Part shown: positions 1-8,925 of the stretch, piece after piece | Position numbering within the stretch: position 1 is the stretch's first letter | Layout: every line of letters starts with the position of its first letter | From: CAWAYH01 sp963786195 | GTDB taxonomy: Bacteria > Acidobacteriota > Vicinamibacteria > Vicinamibacterales > 2-12-FULL-66-21 | NCBI GenBank assembly: GCA_963786195.1 | Contig: CAWAYH010000011.1 | Location: 620,001-684,000 of the forward strand | Reading direction: 5' to 3' | Length of the DNA: 64,000 bases | Position numbers and translations under genes: made by a program | Notes under the pieces: generated by a model | The model's input: the letters and a program-made list of their open reading frames with translations, nothing else | Told to the model about the DNA's origin: nothing | Database searches by the model: none

Positions 1-588
1 GACCGGGACGTTCGCGAAGATCCTGGTGACCAGGTCCCGCGCCTTCGCGTCGCTGCCCGTCTTCTTTTTCTCTGCGCCCCATGCCGCGAGGTAATTCCAC
101 CTCGCGCCGCCCGACGTCTTCGGGTTCGGCGTGATGACCGCCACACCCGGCCGGGCCAGATCGCTCCAGTCGCGAATCTTCTTCGGGTTGCCCTTGCGCA
201 CGAGGAAGACGATCGTCGATGTGTACGGCGTGCTGTTGTGAGGCAGCCGCTTCTGCCAGTCCGACGGCACGAGCCGGCCGTGCTGATAGAGCGCGTCGAT
301 GTCGAAGCCGAGTGCCAGCGTGACGACATCGGCCTGGAGTCCGTCGATCACGGAACGGGCCTGCTTGCTTGAACCGCCGTGCGACTGGTTGATCACGACC
401 GTCTGACCGGTCCGGCTCTTCCAGTCCGCCGCGAACGCGGCGTTGAGCTCCTGGTACAACTCGCGCGTCGGGTCGTAGGACACGTTGAGCAGCGTCACCG
501 TGCCCTGACGCGCGGACAGACCCATGGGCGTCGCGATGACGATGGCCAGCAGAATGGACAAGACGAGGCTGCGCGTGCGAAAGACCAC
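1..588 (-). CDS. Sulfate/thiosulfate-binding periplasmic protein, 3' end off window
   Basis: Periplasmic solute-binding component of a sulfate/thiosulfate ABC importer (Sbp/CysP family). I translated it from a GTG at 588 with an AGGAG ribosome binding site eight bases upstream. It begins with a hydrophobic signal peptide ending near SARQG, then shows family blocks such as LLNVSYDPTRELY, INQSHGGSSKQAR, DVVTLALGFDID, and the domain-2 start TPNPKTSGGARWNYLAAWG. About 196 codons are present and the C-terminus continues beyond base 1. It lies 14 bp downstream of the OprO/P porin gene, so the two probably share a transcript. The nearby Rrf2 regulator fits a sulfur-responsive unit. The family is clear; sulfate versus thiosulfate specificity cannot be read here. 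Confidence 0.9.
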   Translation of the reverse strand, partial: MVFRTRSLVLSILLAIVIATPMGLSARQGTVTLLNVSYDPTRELYQELNAAFAADWKSRTGQTVVINQSHGGSSKQARSVIDGLQADVVTLALGFDIDALYQHGRLVPSDWQKRLPHNSTPYTSTIVFLVRKGNPKKIRDWSDLARPGVAVITPNPKTSGGARWNYLAAWGAEKKKTGSDAKARDLVTRIFANVPV

Positions 589-602
589 GTTGAGAACTCC
601 TG

Positions 603-2072
603 TCAGAAGGCGAACTGCATGCGGGTGAGGACGTCACGTTCCGTCGGACGATCGCCGACGACCGCGCCGCCCGCGAACCGCGTCTCGTGGAAGCTGAGCG
701 AGCACTTGACGGACCGATTCAGGTACCAGTTCGCGCCCGCCGCCCATTCGGTGGCCGTCCGCGCAGCCGCGGCGGGATCGGCGAGCACCGGGAAGGCGTC
801 GCGATCGACGGCGAGCCGCGTGACGCGCCCGGTGAGTTCGATGGCACCCCAGCGGCCGCTCGCGGGATCGAAGTCGCGTCGAGCCTGAACACCCCGATAG
901 GACGCGGCTTCGCCCGTCAGGACGACCGAGCCCGCGACCACCCAGGCCGCATTGTCGATGGACCGGCTGACCGCACCGGCGCGGACCTGCTGACGCGAGA
1001 CCGTCTGCTCGGCGAGGACGCCGAAGCGGTCGTAGTACCAGTAGCCCTGCAGCGACGTGCGCACGCGGTCTCCGTCGGCGACAGCGGTGCCGTCCGCGGT
1101 CGCGTCGGCGCGGTACCGGAAGAAGGTCTGGGCGCCCGCGGTGCGAAACGTCGGCAGACCGGGGGTCGCGCGCGTGCCGATTTCGCGGCCTGCGCTGCCC
1201 GCGAACCCGACGCCTAGTCCTTTGAGCGCGCCGTGCGTCTTCCTGAACGGTTCGTAGAACACGCGCCCGATGACGTCTTTGCCCTCGCGATCGTCGAGGT
1301 CGGCGCTGCCACCGTCCACGACGCCGTTGACGACCGCAGCCTGGTAAGTCACGCGGCCTTCGGCAACCGCGCCGTGGAACATCAGCCCGAGATCACGGTT
1401 CGGCGCCAGCAGCGTGGGCGCCGCGCGCTCGATGAAGAGCAGGTCGAGGGCGGAGGCGAGACGTTCGAGCCCGAAGGGTGACTTGATCTTGCCCGCGCGG
1501 ACGTTGAAGAACGGCCGGAGCCGCGCGTCGATGTAGGACTCCTGCAGGACGACGCGGCCCTCGCCGAAATCGGGCATCACCTTGACATCGAATACCCGGA
1601 ACATCGTGGCTTCGACGACCGGACGGACCCGTCGCAGCAGGAACGTCGCGGGGGTCGAGGCGTGTCCGCCGCTGGCGTAGAAGCGTCCGTCGGACTGGAC
1701 GTAGCCGCGCAGTTTCAGCTGAAAGGCGCCGTCGGCGGATTTGAGGAGGAAGCCCTCGCGGCCGGCGCTCATGACGGGCTGCGCCGCGGCGCGCTCTGCC
1801 GCCTGTTCACGCTCGAGCTCGAGACTCCGCTGGAGGATCCGCACCCGCTGATCGAGCGCCTGCAGATCCTCGGCGAGCTTCGCGAGGCCGTCCGCGGCCG
1901 CGCTCGTGCGGGGCGCGGGGGCCGGTGTGCCGGAGGACAGCCGCTCCAACTCGGCCTGGAGCGCGCGAATGCGCTGAGCGAGATCGTCGATCTCCGCCGC
2001 GGGTTGAGCATGGGCGCGGGCGGTCGAGAGCGCCATGAGGAAGAGCAGGGTGAGCCAGGCGAGGCGTTTCAT
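603..2072 (-). CDS. OprO/OprP-type outer-membrane porin
   Basis: Predicted anion-selective porin of the phosphate-selective porin O/P family, acting in the outer membrane. The ATG at 2072 gives MKRLAWLTLLFLMALST, a normal signal peptide. A short N-terminal coiled coil follows (repeats of DLAQRIRALQAELERL and LDQRVRILQRSLELE), as is usual for trimeric OprP-like porins. A long beta-rich barrel ends in an aromatic residue (MQFAF), the typical outer-membrane C-terminal signature. An upstream TTG would add six residues and is less likely. Although the family is named for phosphate, the position between an Rrf2 regulator and a sulfate-binding protein suggests sulfate or another sulfur anion as substrate; that is inference. 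Confidence 0.87.
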   Translation of the reverse strand: MKRLAWLTLLFLMALSTARAHAQPAAEIDDLAQRIRALQAELERLSSGTPAPAPRTSAAADGLAKLAEDLQALDQRVRILQRSLELEREQAAERAAAQPVMSAGREGFLLKSADGAFQLKLRGYVQSDGRFYASGGHASTPATFLLRRVRPVVEATMFRVFDVKVMPDFGEGRVVLQESYIDARLRPFFNVRAGKIKSPFGLERLASALDLLFIERAAPTLLAPNRDLGLMFHGAVAEGRVTYQAAVVNGVVDGGSADLDDREGKDVIGRVFYEPFRKTHGALKGLGVGFAGSAGREIGTRATPGLPTFRTAGAQTFFRYRADATADGTAVADGDRVRTSLQGYWYYDRFGVLAEQTVSRQQVRAGAVSRSIDNAAWVVAGSVVLTGEAASYRGVQARRDFDPASGRWGAIELTGRVTRLAVDRDAFPVLADPAAAARTATEWAAGANWYLNRSVKCSLSFHETRFAGGAVVGDRPTERDVLTRMQFAF

Positions 2073-2089
2073 TATGATAATCTCTATCA

Positions 2090-2103
2090 ACTTAGTCGTC
2101 TTT
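2090..2103 (-). promoter_or_regulatory. Candidate Rrf2 operator before the porin gene
   Basis: On the minus strand the 14-mer AAAGACGACTAAGT lies 18 bp before the porin start. It matches 11 of 14 positions of ATAGTCGACTTACT, which lies 15 bp before the Rrf2 gene. The two occurrences at similar distances from their genes suggest a shared operator. No binding data are implied. Confidence 0.45.
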
Positions 2104-2139
2104 ATACCCGCGCACGCCCGCAGACGCGAGCCCCGGACC

Positions 2140-2625
2140 CTACGTCGCGTCAGTCGATCGGCGGCTGCGCCGCCGATCCGGTTGCGGCCGCTTCACCCGC
2201 TGCATCGTGGCCGTCTGCTGATTGACGTCCGCGAGCGTCGTGCCGTCCAGGATCGTCGCGGTTGAATCACGCACGCGCTTCATCGCGAGCCTGATCCCGC
2301 AGCTGACTTCGTCCACGCACTCGTCACATCGACTGTAGGCCGTGACGCTGACGCAGCCCACGGGCGCGAGCGGGCCGTCGAGCAGCCGTACGACTTCCCC
2401 CAGGCTGACCTCGTCCGGCCGTCGTCCGAGCAGATACCCGCCGCCCTTGCCCCGACGGCTCTGGACGATGCCGCGGCGTTTGAGCTCCAGCAGGATCTGT
2501 TCGAGGAACTTCTTCGGAATGCCCTCCCGTTCGGCGATCTCGGAGATGAGCACGGCGCCGCGGGTGACGTCGCGCGCCAGGAACAGGACGGCTTTGAGGC
2601 CGTATTTGGATTTCTTGGAGAGCAC
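2140..2625 (-). CDS. Rrf2-family transcriptional regulator with four cysteines
   Basis: DNA-binding regulator of the Rrf2 family (IscR, CymR, NsrR relatives). The first 65 residues hold the winged helix-turn-helix, with the family blocks KYGLKAVLFLA, ISEIAEREGIPKKFLEQIL and GKGGGYLLGR. Four cysteines at residues 91, 100, 103 and 109 lie where Fe-S-type Rrf2 proteins carry their ligands, so a cluster is possible. The start is a GTG at 2625; there is no convincing ribosome binding site, and a TATAGA element seven bases upstream hints at a leaderless message. The gene precedes the porin and sulfate-binding protein and may control both, by analogy with CymR-like sulfur regulators. The C-terminal 30 residues are basic and low complexity. 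The family is certain, the signal unknown. Confidence 0.88.
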   Translation of the reverse strand: MLSKKSKYGLKAVLFLARDVTRGAVLISEIAEREGIPKKFLEQILLELKRRGIVQSRRGKGGGYLLGRRPDEVSLGEVVRLLDGPLAPVGCVSVTAYSRCDECVDEVSCGIRLAMKRVRDSTATILDGTTLADVNQQTATMQRVKRPQPDRRRSRRSTDAT

Positions 2626-2639
2626 ATCTTAGTCTATAA

Positions 2640-2653
2640 AGTAAGTCGACTAT
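2640..2653 (-). promoter_or_regulatory. Candidate Rrf2 autoregulatory operator
   Basis: Minus-strand ATAGTCGACTTACT contains the perfect 8-bp palindrome AGTCGACT and lies 15 bp before the Rrf2 start codon. A close copy precedes the porin gene. Autoregulation is common in the Rrf2 family. Confidence 0.45.
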
Positions 2654-2769
2654 TCGCAACCAGGAGAAGCAACTCTGATGCCGTCTCCGACCGGGCTAGT
2701 TTCGGGCGGATTCTCACGTGGCCGGGCCCCAAGTCTGCCTGAAGGATGACTGAAGGTTCTCGCCGCGGA

Positions 2770-3480
2770 TCAGGCAATCCAGCGCCGGTATCGATAGTAG
2801 GCCAGAGCCCAGCGCTCGTAAATCGCGTCACGGCTCACGCGCAACGCTGTGTAGCTGGGCACGAAGCGCCAGATACCGGCCGTGGGCGGCTCGACGTCGA
2901 TTGGCGAGGGCGCCAGGTCCACGGAGACGCCCGCGGACCGCGCGAGCGCAGCCACGCGCGGTACCTGCAGCCGGGACGCGACGACGACAATCCGTCGCGG
3001 GTCGCGACCGGCAAGCAATCGAGGAAGCGACTCCATCTGTTCACGCGTCGTCGTCGGAACATGATCGGGCACGATCCGATCGGCAGGGACGCCCGCCTCG
3101 ACGATCTCATCGACGAACCATCGGCGACCCGACACGATCACATATCGCGGCGTCAGGCTGCGATATAGGCGGACGGCTTCCCGGATGCGCCCCAGCGCGT
3201 TGTCACCGTCCAGGACGACCAGGACGTCGGTGCCTGTGAGCGTCGTGATGTCGGATACCGGCCGGTAGCTGCTCACCCGGTCCGCAAATCCAGTAGCGAC
3301 GACAGGCAAGCCGAGGAACAGATACACAGCAAACAGGCACACTAGTCCGACCCGGCCGGCTCTGCGCGCACGCGGACCGAGACGACCGAGCAGAAGGGCG
3401 ATTGCCGAGCAGACCGCGAGAAACCCGATCGAGCCGGGTCCGCCGATGCTCTTGAGGATCGATAGGAAGAACCAGGTCAT
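2770..3480 (-). CDS. DUF218 (ElyC/SanA/YdcF-like) membrane protein
   Basis: Inner-membrane protein with a DUF218 domain, a family linked in some bacteria to cell-envelope homeostasis. Hydrophobic segments at about residues 15-32 and 43-62 are membrane spans. The DUF218 core follows (residues about 83-215), with VLVVLDGDNALGRIREAV, YVIVSGRR, a TTREQMESL block matching the usual nT.E segment, and RIVVVASRLQVPR matching the iilVTS..H..R segment. The gene is divergent from leuS and separated from it by about 70 bp. Substrate and precise role are unknown. Confidence 0.75.
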   Translation of the reverse strand: MTWFFLSILKSIGGPGSIGFLAVCSAIALLLGRLGPRARRAGRVGLVCLFAVYLFLGLPVVATGFADRVSSYRPVSDITTLTGTDVLVVLDGDNALGRIREAVRLYRSLTPRYVIVSGRRWFVDEIVEAGVPADRIVPDHVPTTTREQMESLPRLLAGRDPRRIVVVASRLQVPRVAALARSAGVSVDLAPSPIDVEPPTAGIWRFVPSYTALRVSRDAIYERWALAYYRYRRWIA

Positions 3481-3536
3481 GACGCGCGGAACACTGCGGC
3501 CGGCGCCGGACGAAGCGCCGACCTGCGTGGACTATA

Positions 3537-3542
3537 TATAAT
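3537..3542 (+). promoter_or_regulatory. leuS -10 element
   Basis: A consensus TATAAT lies inside an AT-rich block in otherwise GC-rich DNA. It ends nine bases before the leuS GTG, so the transcript would begin at or just before the start codon. No clear -35 box is visible. Confidence 0.6.
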
Positions 3543-3551
3543 CGAAGGATC

Positions 3552-6141
3552 GTGCCCGACTATAAACCCCAGACAATCGAGAAGAAGTGGCAGGAGCGGT
3601 GGCGCGCCACCCGCGCCTTCGAGGTCACGGAAAACGACCCGAGGCCCAAGTTCTACTGTCTGGAAATGTTCGCCTACCCGTCCGGGCACGCGCACGTCGG
3701 CCACGTGCGCAACTACATGATCGGAGATGTGGTTGCGCGAATGAAGCGGATGCGGGGCTACAACGTGCTGCATCCGTTCGGGTGGGACGCATTCGGCCTG
3801 CCAGCCGAGAACGCCGCGATCAAGAGCGGCACGCACCCTGAAACCTGGACGCTCGAGAACATCGCCCACATGAAAGGGCAGCTCCAGCGCATCGGCATCA
3901 GCTACGGCTGGGAGCGCGAAATCGCCACGTGCCTTCCGGAGTACTACAAGTGGAACCAGTGGCTGTTCCTGAAGATGCTCGAGCACGATCTCGCGTTTCG
4001 CAAGCGATCGACGGTCAACTGGTGCCCGAGCTGCAACACCGTGCTCGCGAACGAGCAGGTAGTGGACGGCGGATGCTGGCGATGCGGAACGACGGTGACG
4101 ACGCGCGATCTGGAGCAATGGTTCTTCCGTATCACGCGCTATTCGGATGAGCTGCTGGAGGCGGCCGATCGTCTACCGGACTGGCCCGAGAAAGTTCTGA
4201 CGATGCAGCGGAACTGGATCGGGAAATCGGTGGGCGCGCGGGTGAAGTTCCCGCTTGCGGACGCCAGCGGCACCAAGCCGGACGCCGGGGGCGGCGACAT
4301 CGACGTCTTCACGACGAGGATCGACACGATCTTCGGCGCAAATTTCATACTCCTCGCCCCCGAGCATCCGCTCGTGCAGGCATGGAAGGATGCGCCGCAG
4401 AGCTCGGGTTCAGGCGTTGCGTCCGCCGTGTTCAGGGAAACGCTGCAGCGCTTCCAGGCTCAGGACAAGAGCGCCCGGATGAAAGGGGAATTGGAGAAGG
4501 AAGGTTTCGACACGGGACGCTTCGCCATCAACCCGTTCTCCGGCAAGCCCGTACCAATCTGGGTGGCGAACTTCGTGCTCTTCGAATACGGCACCGGCGC
4601 GGTCATGGGTGTCCCCGGTCACGATCAGCGTGACTTCGAATTTGCCCGCAAGTATCAACTGCCGGTCACCATCGTGGTGCAGCCGGACGGCAAAACGCTG
4701 TCTGCCGAATCGATGGCCGAGACCTACGATGGCGCAGGAACGCTCGTGAATTCGGGCGAGTTCTCCGGGTTGCCATCGGATGAGGCGATCGAAAAGATGA
4801 CGCAGGCTGCCGCGGCGCGCGGCATCGGTGAGCAGAGCGTCCAGTATCGCCTCAAGGACTGGGGGATTTCGCGGCAGAGGTACTGGGGCACGCCGATCCC
4901 GGTTGTCTACTGCGACAACGTGTGGGATGGTCCCGGTACCGGCGGACGACCTGCCGGTTTTGCTGCCCAAGACTGCCGAGTTCACCGGCCGCGGCGACTC
5001 GCCGCTGGCGCACATTCCTGAGTTCGTCAACACGACGTGCCCGGATTGCGACGGTCCCGCGCGCCGCGAGACGGACACGATGGACACGTTCGTCGATTCA
5101 TCGTGGTACTTCTTCCGCTTCTGCGACCCGAAGAACGTCGATCTGCCGTTCGAGCCGGACAACGTCGGCTACTGGGGGCCGGTCGATTTCTACAGCGGCG
5201 GCGTCGAGCATGCCATTCTTCACCTGATCTACTCGCGCTTCTTCACGCGCGTCTTCCGTGACATCGGGATGACGGCGCTGGACGAACCCTTCACCCGATT
5301 GCTGACCCAGGGCATGGTGTTGAAGGACGGCGAGGTCATGTCGAAGTCGAAGGGCAACGTCGTGGATCCCGACGACATGATCCAGGCGTTCGGCGCCGAC
5401 GCCCTGCGGCTGTACATCATGTTCGTCGCTCCACCTGAGAAGGAAATCGAGTGGACCGATGCCGGTCTCGAGGGCAGCTTCCGGTTCCTCGCGCGCGTGT
5501 GGCGGCTGGTCGACCTGCTGGCGGAAACGATCGGCGGGGAAGGCATCCCGGATCCCTCGAGTTTCGAGCTGGATGCTGCGGAGCGATCGCTGCGACGAAA
5601 GACGCACGACACGATTCGACGCGTGACCAACGACATGGATCCGCGCGTGCACTTGAACACGGCGGTGTCCGGCCTGATGGAGCTGGTCAACGAGCTGTAT
5701 GGTTTCTGCAACCAGCGAGGCTGCTGGCACGCGGGCCGTGAGTCCGCCGACAACGCGGCCGTCGGGGTCATCGAGCGCCCGGCCACCGTGTCTGTTCTCA
5801 AAGAGGCCATCGAGGCGCTCGTGCTCATGCTGTCGCCTTTCACCCCGCACATGGCCGAGGAGCTGTGGGAGATGCTCGGGCACTCGGGCGGTGTGGTGGC
5901 GGCAGGCTGGCCGCAGTATCAGGACGCCGTCGCGAAGGCGGACGAGGTCGTGGTGCCCGTGCAGGTCAACGGGAAGCTCCGGGGTCGCTTGACCGTCCCT
6001 GCTGATACCGCGGACGAGCAGCTGCGCGAGCTCGCGCCGGCCGATCCCCAGGTCGCGAAGCATCTCGAAGGAAAGACGATTCGCAAGATCGTGGTGGCCG
6101 GCAGCGCGTCCGGCCGGCTCGTCAGCATCGTCGCGAACTGA
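3552..6141 (+). CDS. leuS: Leucyl-tRNA synthetase (one frameshift)
   Basis: Charges tRNA-Leu with leucine in the cytoplasm. The GTG at 3552 begins MPDYKPQTIEKKWQ, the standard start of the bacterial enzyme. The HIGH-type motif is HVGH in YPSGHAHVGHVRNY; the zinc-like cysteine pairs, the CP1 editing domain (GVPGHDQRDFEFA), DSSWYFFRF and the KMSKS-type loop VMSKSKGNVV all follow, with the anticodon-binding and C-terminal domains after them. The frame breaks at about 4920, where one extra G turns the expected CDNCGMVPVP into an unrelated sequence; from there the frame ending at 6141 continues perfectly. Because the gene is essential, an error in the sequence is more likely than a real mutation. 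leuS is followed by lptE and holA, as in gammaproteobacteria. Confidence 0.95.
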
Positions 6142-6158
6142 CGCGCAAACGCGCGTGC

Positions 6159-6164
6159 GATAAT
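6159..6164 (+). promoter_or_regulatory. -10 element of the SCO1-family gene
   Basis: GATAAT preceded by TGC, an extended -10 pattern, eight bases before the ATG at 6173. There is no ribosome binding site in this gap, which suggests a leaderless transcript. Confidence 0.45.
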
Positions 6165-6172
6165 GATCCTGA

Positions 6173-7081
6173 ATGCACCCACCTGCGATCGGCAGGGGTC
6201 TCTCGCGCTCGCGACGGCTGCTCGCGCTTTCGACGCTCGTCTTCGTGGCAGTCAGCTGTTCGCGGTCGGAGGCCCGTCGGTATCAGATCACGGGCCAGGT
6301 CCTCGCCGTGGATGCCGCCCGACTCGAACTCATCATCGCTCATGACGCCATCACCGGCTACATGCAGGCGATGACGATGCCGTTCAAGGTCAGGGACGGT
6401 TCCCAGCTTGCCGGGTTGAAAGCGGGGGACCTCGTGCGAGGGCAGCTGGTCGTCTCCGAGAACGACGGTTTCGTGGAGCACGTCGAGCGCACTGGTTATC
6501 GCGAGCTGCCTGCCAGCGTGCGCGCTCCGTTGGCGCCGCCGCGAGACGGATATCTTCTGGAAGGGGACACGGTGCCGGATGTCTGGGTCATCGACCAGGA
6601 CAGCCGGCGTCGACGGCTGCTCGAGAAGCCGGGAGTCGCCACCGTCCTGACGTTCACGTATACACGCTGCCCGTTCCCGACGTTTTGCCCGCTGATGGAC
6701 AAGAACTTCCAGGGTCTGCAGCAGAGGATTCTCGCAGACCCGCAGCTGGCAGAGAAGGTCCAGCTTCTTTCGATCACGATAGATCCGAAGTTCGACACTC
6801 CCGCGGTCCTGCGTCAGCACGCGGAACGCGTGAAGGCCGACCCGCGGATCTGGTCGTTCGTCAGGCTCGACGAGCAGCCGCCCGTTGCACTGGCAGAACG
6901 CTTTGGCGTCACGAGCGCGCCCGACGAACGGGATCCGCGCGTCATCGTCCACAACCTGTCCACGGTTTTCATCCGGCCCGAGGCGCTGGTGTCGAAGATT
7001 CTTCGGGGCAACGACTGGACCGTCGCGGACGCGACTGACGAGCTGACGCGGATCCTCATGCCCAGGCAGGAGGGCCGCTAG
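6173..7081 (+). CDS. SCO1/SenC protein with N-terminal CusF-like copper domain
   Basis: Membrane-anchored copper-handling protein, probably serving cytochrome oxidase assembly or periplasmic copper transfer. Residues 1-29 form a lipoprotein signal ending at Cys29 (VAVSCS). Residues about 36-105 form a CusF/copper-binding domain with the methionine-rich block GYMQAMTMPFKV and an upstream histidine (AHDAITG). Residues about 130-300 form the thioredoxin-like SCO domain. Its metal-binding cysteines are C166 and C172 in CPFPTFC, a CX5C spacing rather than the classical CX3C; a histidine lies in VIVHNLSTVF. The stop overlaps the start of the next gene by one base, so the pair is translationally coupled. 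Confidence 0.88.
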   Translation: MHPPAIGRGLSRSRRLLALSTLVFVAVSCSRSEARRYQITGQVLAVDAARLELIIAHDAITGYMQAMTMPFKVRDGSQLAGLKAGDLVRGQLVVSENDGFVEHVERTGYRELPASVRAPLAPPRDGYLLEGDTVPDVWVIDQDSRRRRLLEKPGVATVLTFTYTRCPFPTFCPLMDKNFQGLQQRILADPQLAEKVQLLSITIDPKFDTPAVLRQHAERVKADPRIWSFVRLDEQPPVALAERFGVTSAPDERDPRVIVHNLSTVFIRPEALVSKILRGNDWTVADATDELTRILMPRQEGR

Positions 7082-8361
7082 TGCGCCGCACGGGGAGCAT
7101 CCTGTCCTGGTGCGTCGCCATCGCGATGGTTGCTCAGGGTTCACTCGACGCGCAAACCGCCAGGACTGAGGTCCGGCTCGCCGCGCCGGGCGCGCAGGTC
7201 GCGTCGCTGGCGGCCGCCTCGCAGGGTTCGTTGATCGTCGTCGCCTGGCTCGCGTCGAGCGCGGGATCGATCGTGCCGACCGTCGCGGTGAGTCATGACG
7301 GTGGCGCGAGTTTCAGCGCCCCCCGGAGGCTTGGCCAGGAAGCCCAGGAAGCCCCGCAAGCGTTGACGGCCTCGCTCGGGAGAGCGGCCGTCATCGTCCA
7401 AGCGGCCAATGCGCGCGCAGGGGCCGCGCGACCGACCATCGTGGCCGCGTGGCCGGCGGTCAGGCAGGGTCAGCCGGGGATCGTGCGCGCGGAGTCCATC
7501 GACCTCGGGCAATCGTTCAAGGAATCGTTTCTGCGGCCGCGCGCGCTTCCCGCCAGGGCAGTGCTTTCAGCGATGGCGCTCGGTCCAGGCGGGCGTGTGC
7601 ATGCGCTCTGGCTTGCAGACGCCACGGTCTGGTACGCCAGAAGCGATCAGAATGAGTTTGCCGCTCCCGTGAAGGTTGACGGATCGGCGAGTCGATGTGG
7701 CGTCGCGGCTCTTGCCGTCGGATCCGACAACACCGTGTCCACGGTCTGGTACCGAACGTTTGGCGCCCAAAAAGACGACGAGTTCGCGTTCGCGAGCTCG
7801 CGAGATGGTGGCGCGAGCTTCGGTTCGCCAGTGAGAGTGAGCCACGAGCGATGGCAGTTCCGGTCGTGCCCGGGCTCGGCCCCGTCGCTCTTCGTGGACG
7901 ACAAGGGTGCCCTCCGGTTTGCGTTTCAGGCCGTGCTCGGGAGCAATCCGCCGCAGTCGACGTTTCTTGCCGATCGATCGGCGGATGGGCGGACGTTCAA
8001 GCCGCGTGCGTTCCTGGAGGTGAGCGGGTTCGCCGACTCCGCGCATCCGCGGCTTGCGAGCGATCGGGACGGCGGCCTTGCGCTGGCCTGGGACGGCGTC
8101 CGCAACGGCAGACGGTACGTCATGATTCGCCATTCGCTTGCGGCGCCCGGCGGAGGCGGCGGGATCGACGCCGACTGGATGCGGCCGTCGCCGCCGATTG
8201 TGCTCGATCAGAGCGGGCGCGGCGCGGCGCCCGTCATCGTGCGCGCGCTGGACGGTATCCTTGCGGCGTGGCTGACCGAGGATTCGAAGGGGCCGGCCGT
8301 GGCCGCGCGGCGGCTCACCATCGACGAACTGTGCGGACGACTTCCACAAGGCAGCCGCTGA
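7081..8361 (+). CDS. Secreted BNR/Asp-box repeat protein
   Basis: Exported beta-propeller-type protein of unknown function. The GTG at 7081 has an AGGAGG site seven bases upstream and overlaps the preceding stop by one base. A signal peptide ends near SLDAQTA. Asp-box (BNR) repeats are visible as SHDGGASFSAP (about residue 70), SRDGGASFGSP (about 240) and SADGRTFKP (about 305), the pattern of sialidase-like propellers. I do not see an enzymatic sialidase arginine triad and do not claim sialidase activity. The coupling to a copper chaperone gene suggests a role in the same envelope process; that is inference. Confidence 0.7.
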   Translation: MRRTGSILSWCVAIAMVAQGSLDAQTARTEVRLAAPGAQVASLAAASQGSLIVVAWLASSAGSIVPTVAVSHDGGASFSAPRRLGQEAQEAPQALTASLGRAAVIVQAANARAGAARPTIVAAWPAVRQGQPGIVRAESIDLGQSFKESFLRPRALPARAVLSAMALGPGGRVHALWLADATVWYARSDQNEFAAPVKVDGSASRCGVAALAVGSDNTVSTVWYRTFGAQKDDEFAFASSRDGGASFGSPVRVSHERWQFRSCPGSAPSLFVDDKGALRFAFQAVLGSNPPQSTFLADRSADGRTFKPRAFLEVSGFADSAHPRLASDRDGGLALAWDGVRNGRRYVMIRHSLAAPGGGGGIDADWMRPSPPIVLDQSGRGAAPVIVRALDGILAAWLTEDSKGPAVAARRLTIDELCGRLPQGSR

Positions 8362-8366
8362 CTCTC

Positions 8367-8918
8367 ATGCGTGACAATCATTTTCGCCGACTTTTCCCGC
8401 TTGGGCTGTTGCTGGTGGCGTCGCTCTTCCTCTCGAGTTGCGGCTACTCGCTCTCGGGCCGCGGATCCTATCTTCCGCCTCACATCAAGAAGATCGGCGT
8501 GCCCCTGTTTGCCAACCACACGAGCGTGTTCGAAGTCGAGCAGCGGATCACCGAGCGCGTCCGCTCCGAGCTGATCGGGCGCGGCCGGTACACGATCCAA
8601 CCCGATCGAACGGGCGTCGACGCCGTGCTGATCGGCGAAATCGTCGCCATCGTCGTCGCGCCGGCGGCATTCAACCAGCAGCAACAGGCGACGCGGTATA
8701 CCGTCACGCTCGTGGCCAAGGTCGAATTCAGGGATGTCGCCAACGACAAGGTGCTGTGGTCGAATCCTTCGATGCAGGTCAGCGAACAGTACGACGTCGC
8801 CACGACCGTCGCGGCGGTCGACCCGAACGCGTTCCTCGGCCAGAACGTCAACGCCATCGAGCGGCTGTCGTCCGAGTTCGCCCGCTCGCTCGTCAGCGCC
8901 ATTCTCGAGTCGTTCTGA
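8367..8918 (+). CDS. lptE: LPS-assembly lipoprotein LptE-like
   Basis: Outer-membrane lipoprotein thought to plug the LptD lipopolysaccharide translocon. The 183-residue product has a lipobox ending at Cys25 (LFLSSCGYSL), followed by YLPPHIKKIGVPLFANHT, which is typical of the LptE/LptE-like family in Acidobacteria, and a VTLVAKVEFRDVANDKVLW strand pair. It begins six bases after the preceding stop and is followed by holA after eight bases. The lptE-holA pair downstream of leuS mirrors the E. coli order, which supports the identification. Confidence 0.85.
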   Translation: MRDNHFRRLFPLGLLLVASLFLSSCGYSLSGRGSYLPPHIKKIGVPLFANHTSVFEVEQRITERVRSELIGRGRYTIQPDRTGVDAVLIGEIVAIVVAPAAFNQQQQATRYTVTLVAKVEFRDVANDKVLWSNPSMQVSEQYDVATTVAAVDPNAFLGQNVNAIERLSSEFARSLVSAILESF

Positions 8919-8925
8919 ACGAGGC

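Noticed and set aside
687..2265. Long plus-strand open frames opposite the porin and Rrf2 genes
   Set aside because: They mirror the codon structure of the minus-strand genes in very GC-rich DNA, are Arg/Gly/Ala-rich and match no family.
4900..4940. Programmed frameshift in leuS
   Set aside because: No slippery sequence or stimulatory structure is apparent, LeuRS is not known for recoding, and the same kind of single extra base appears in many other genes here.
7081..8361. Sialidase enzyme
   Set aside because: Asp-box repeats alone do not show sialidase activity and the catalytic arginines and FRIP-type motif are not seen.
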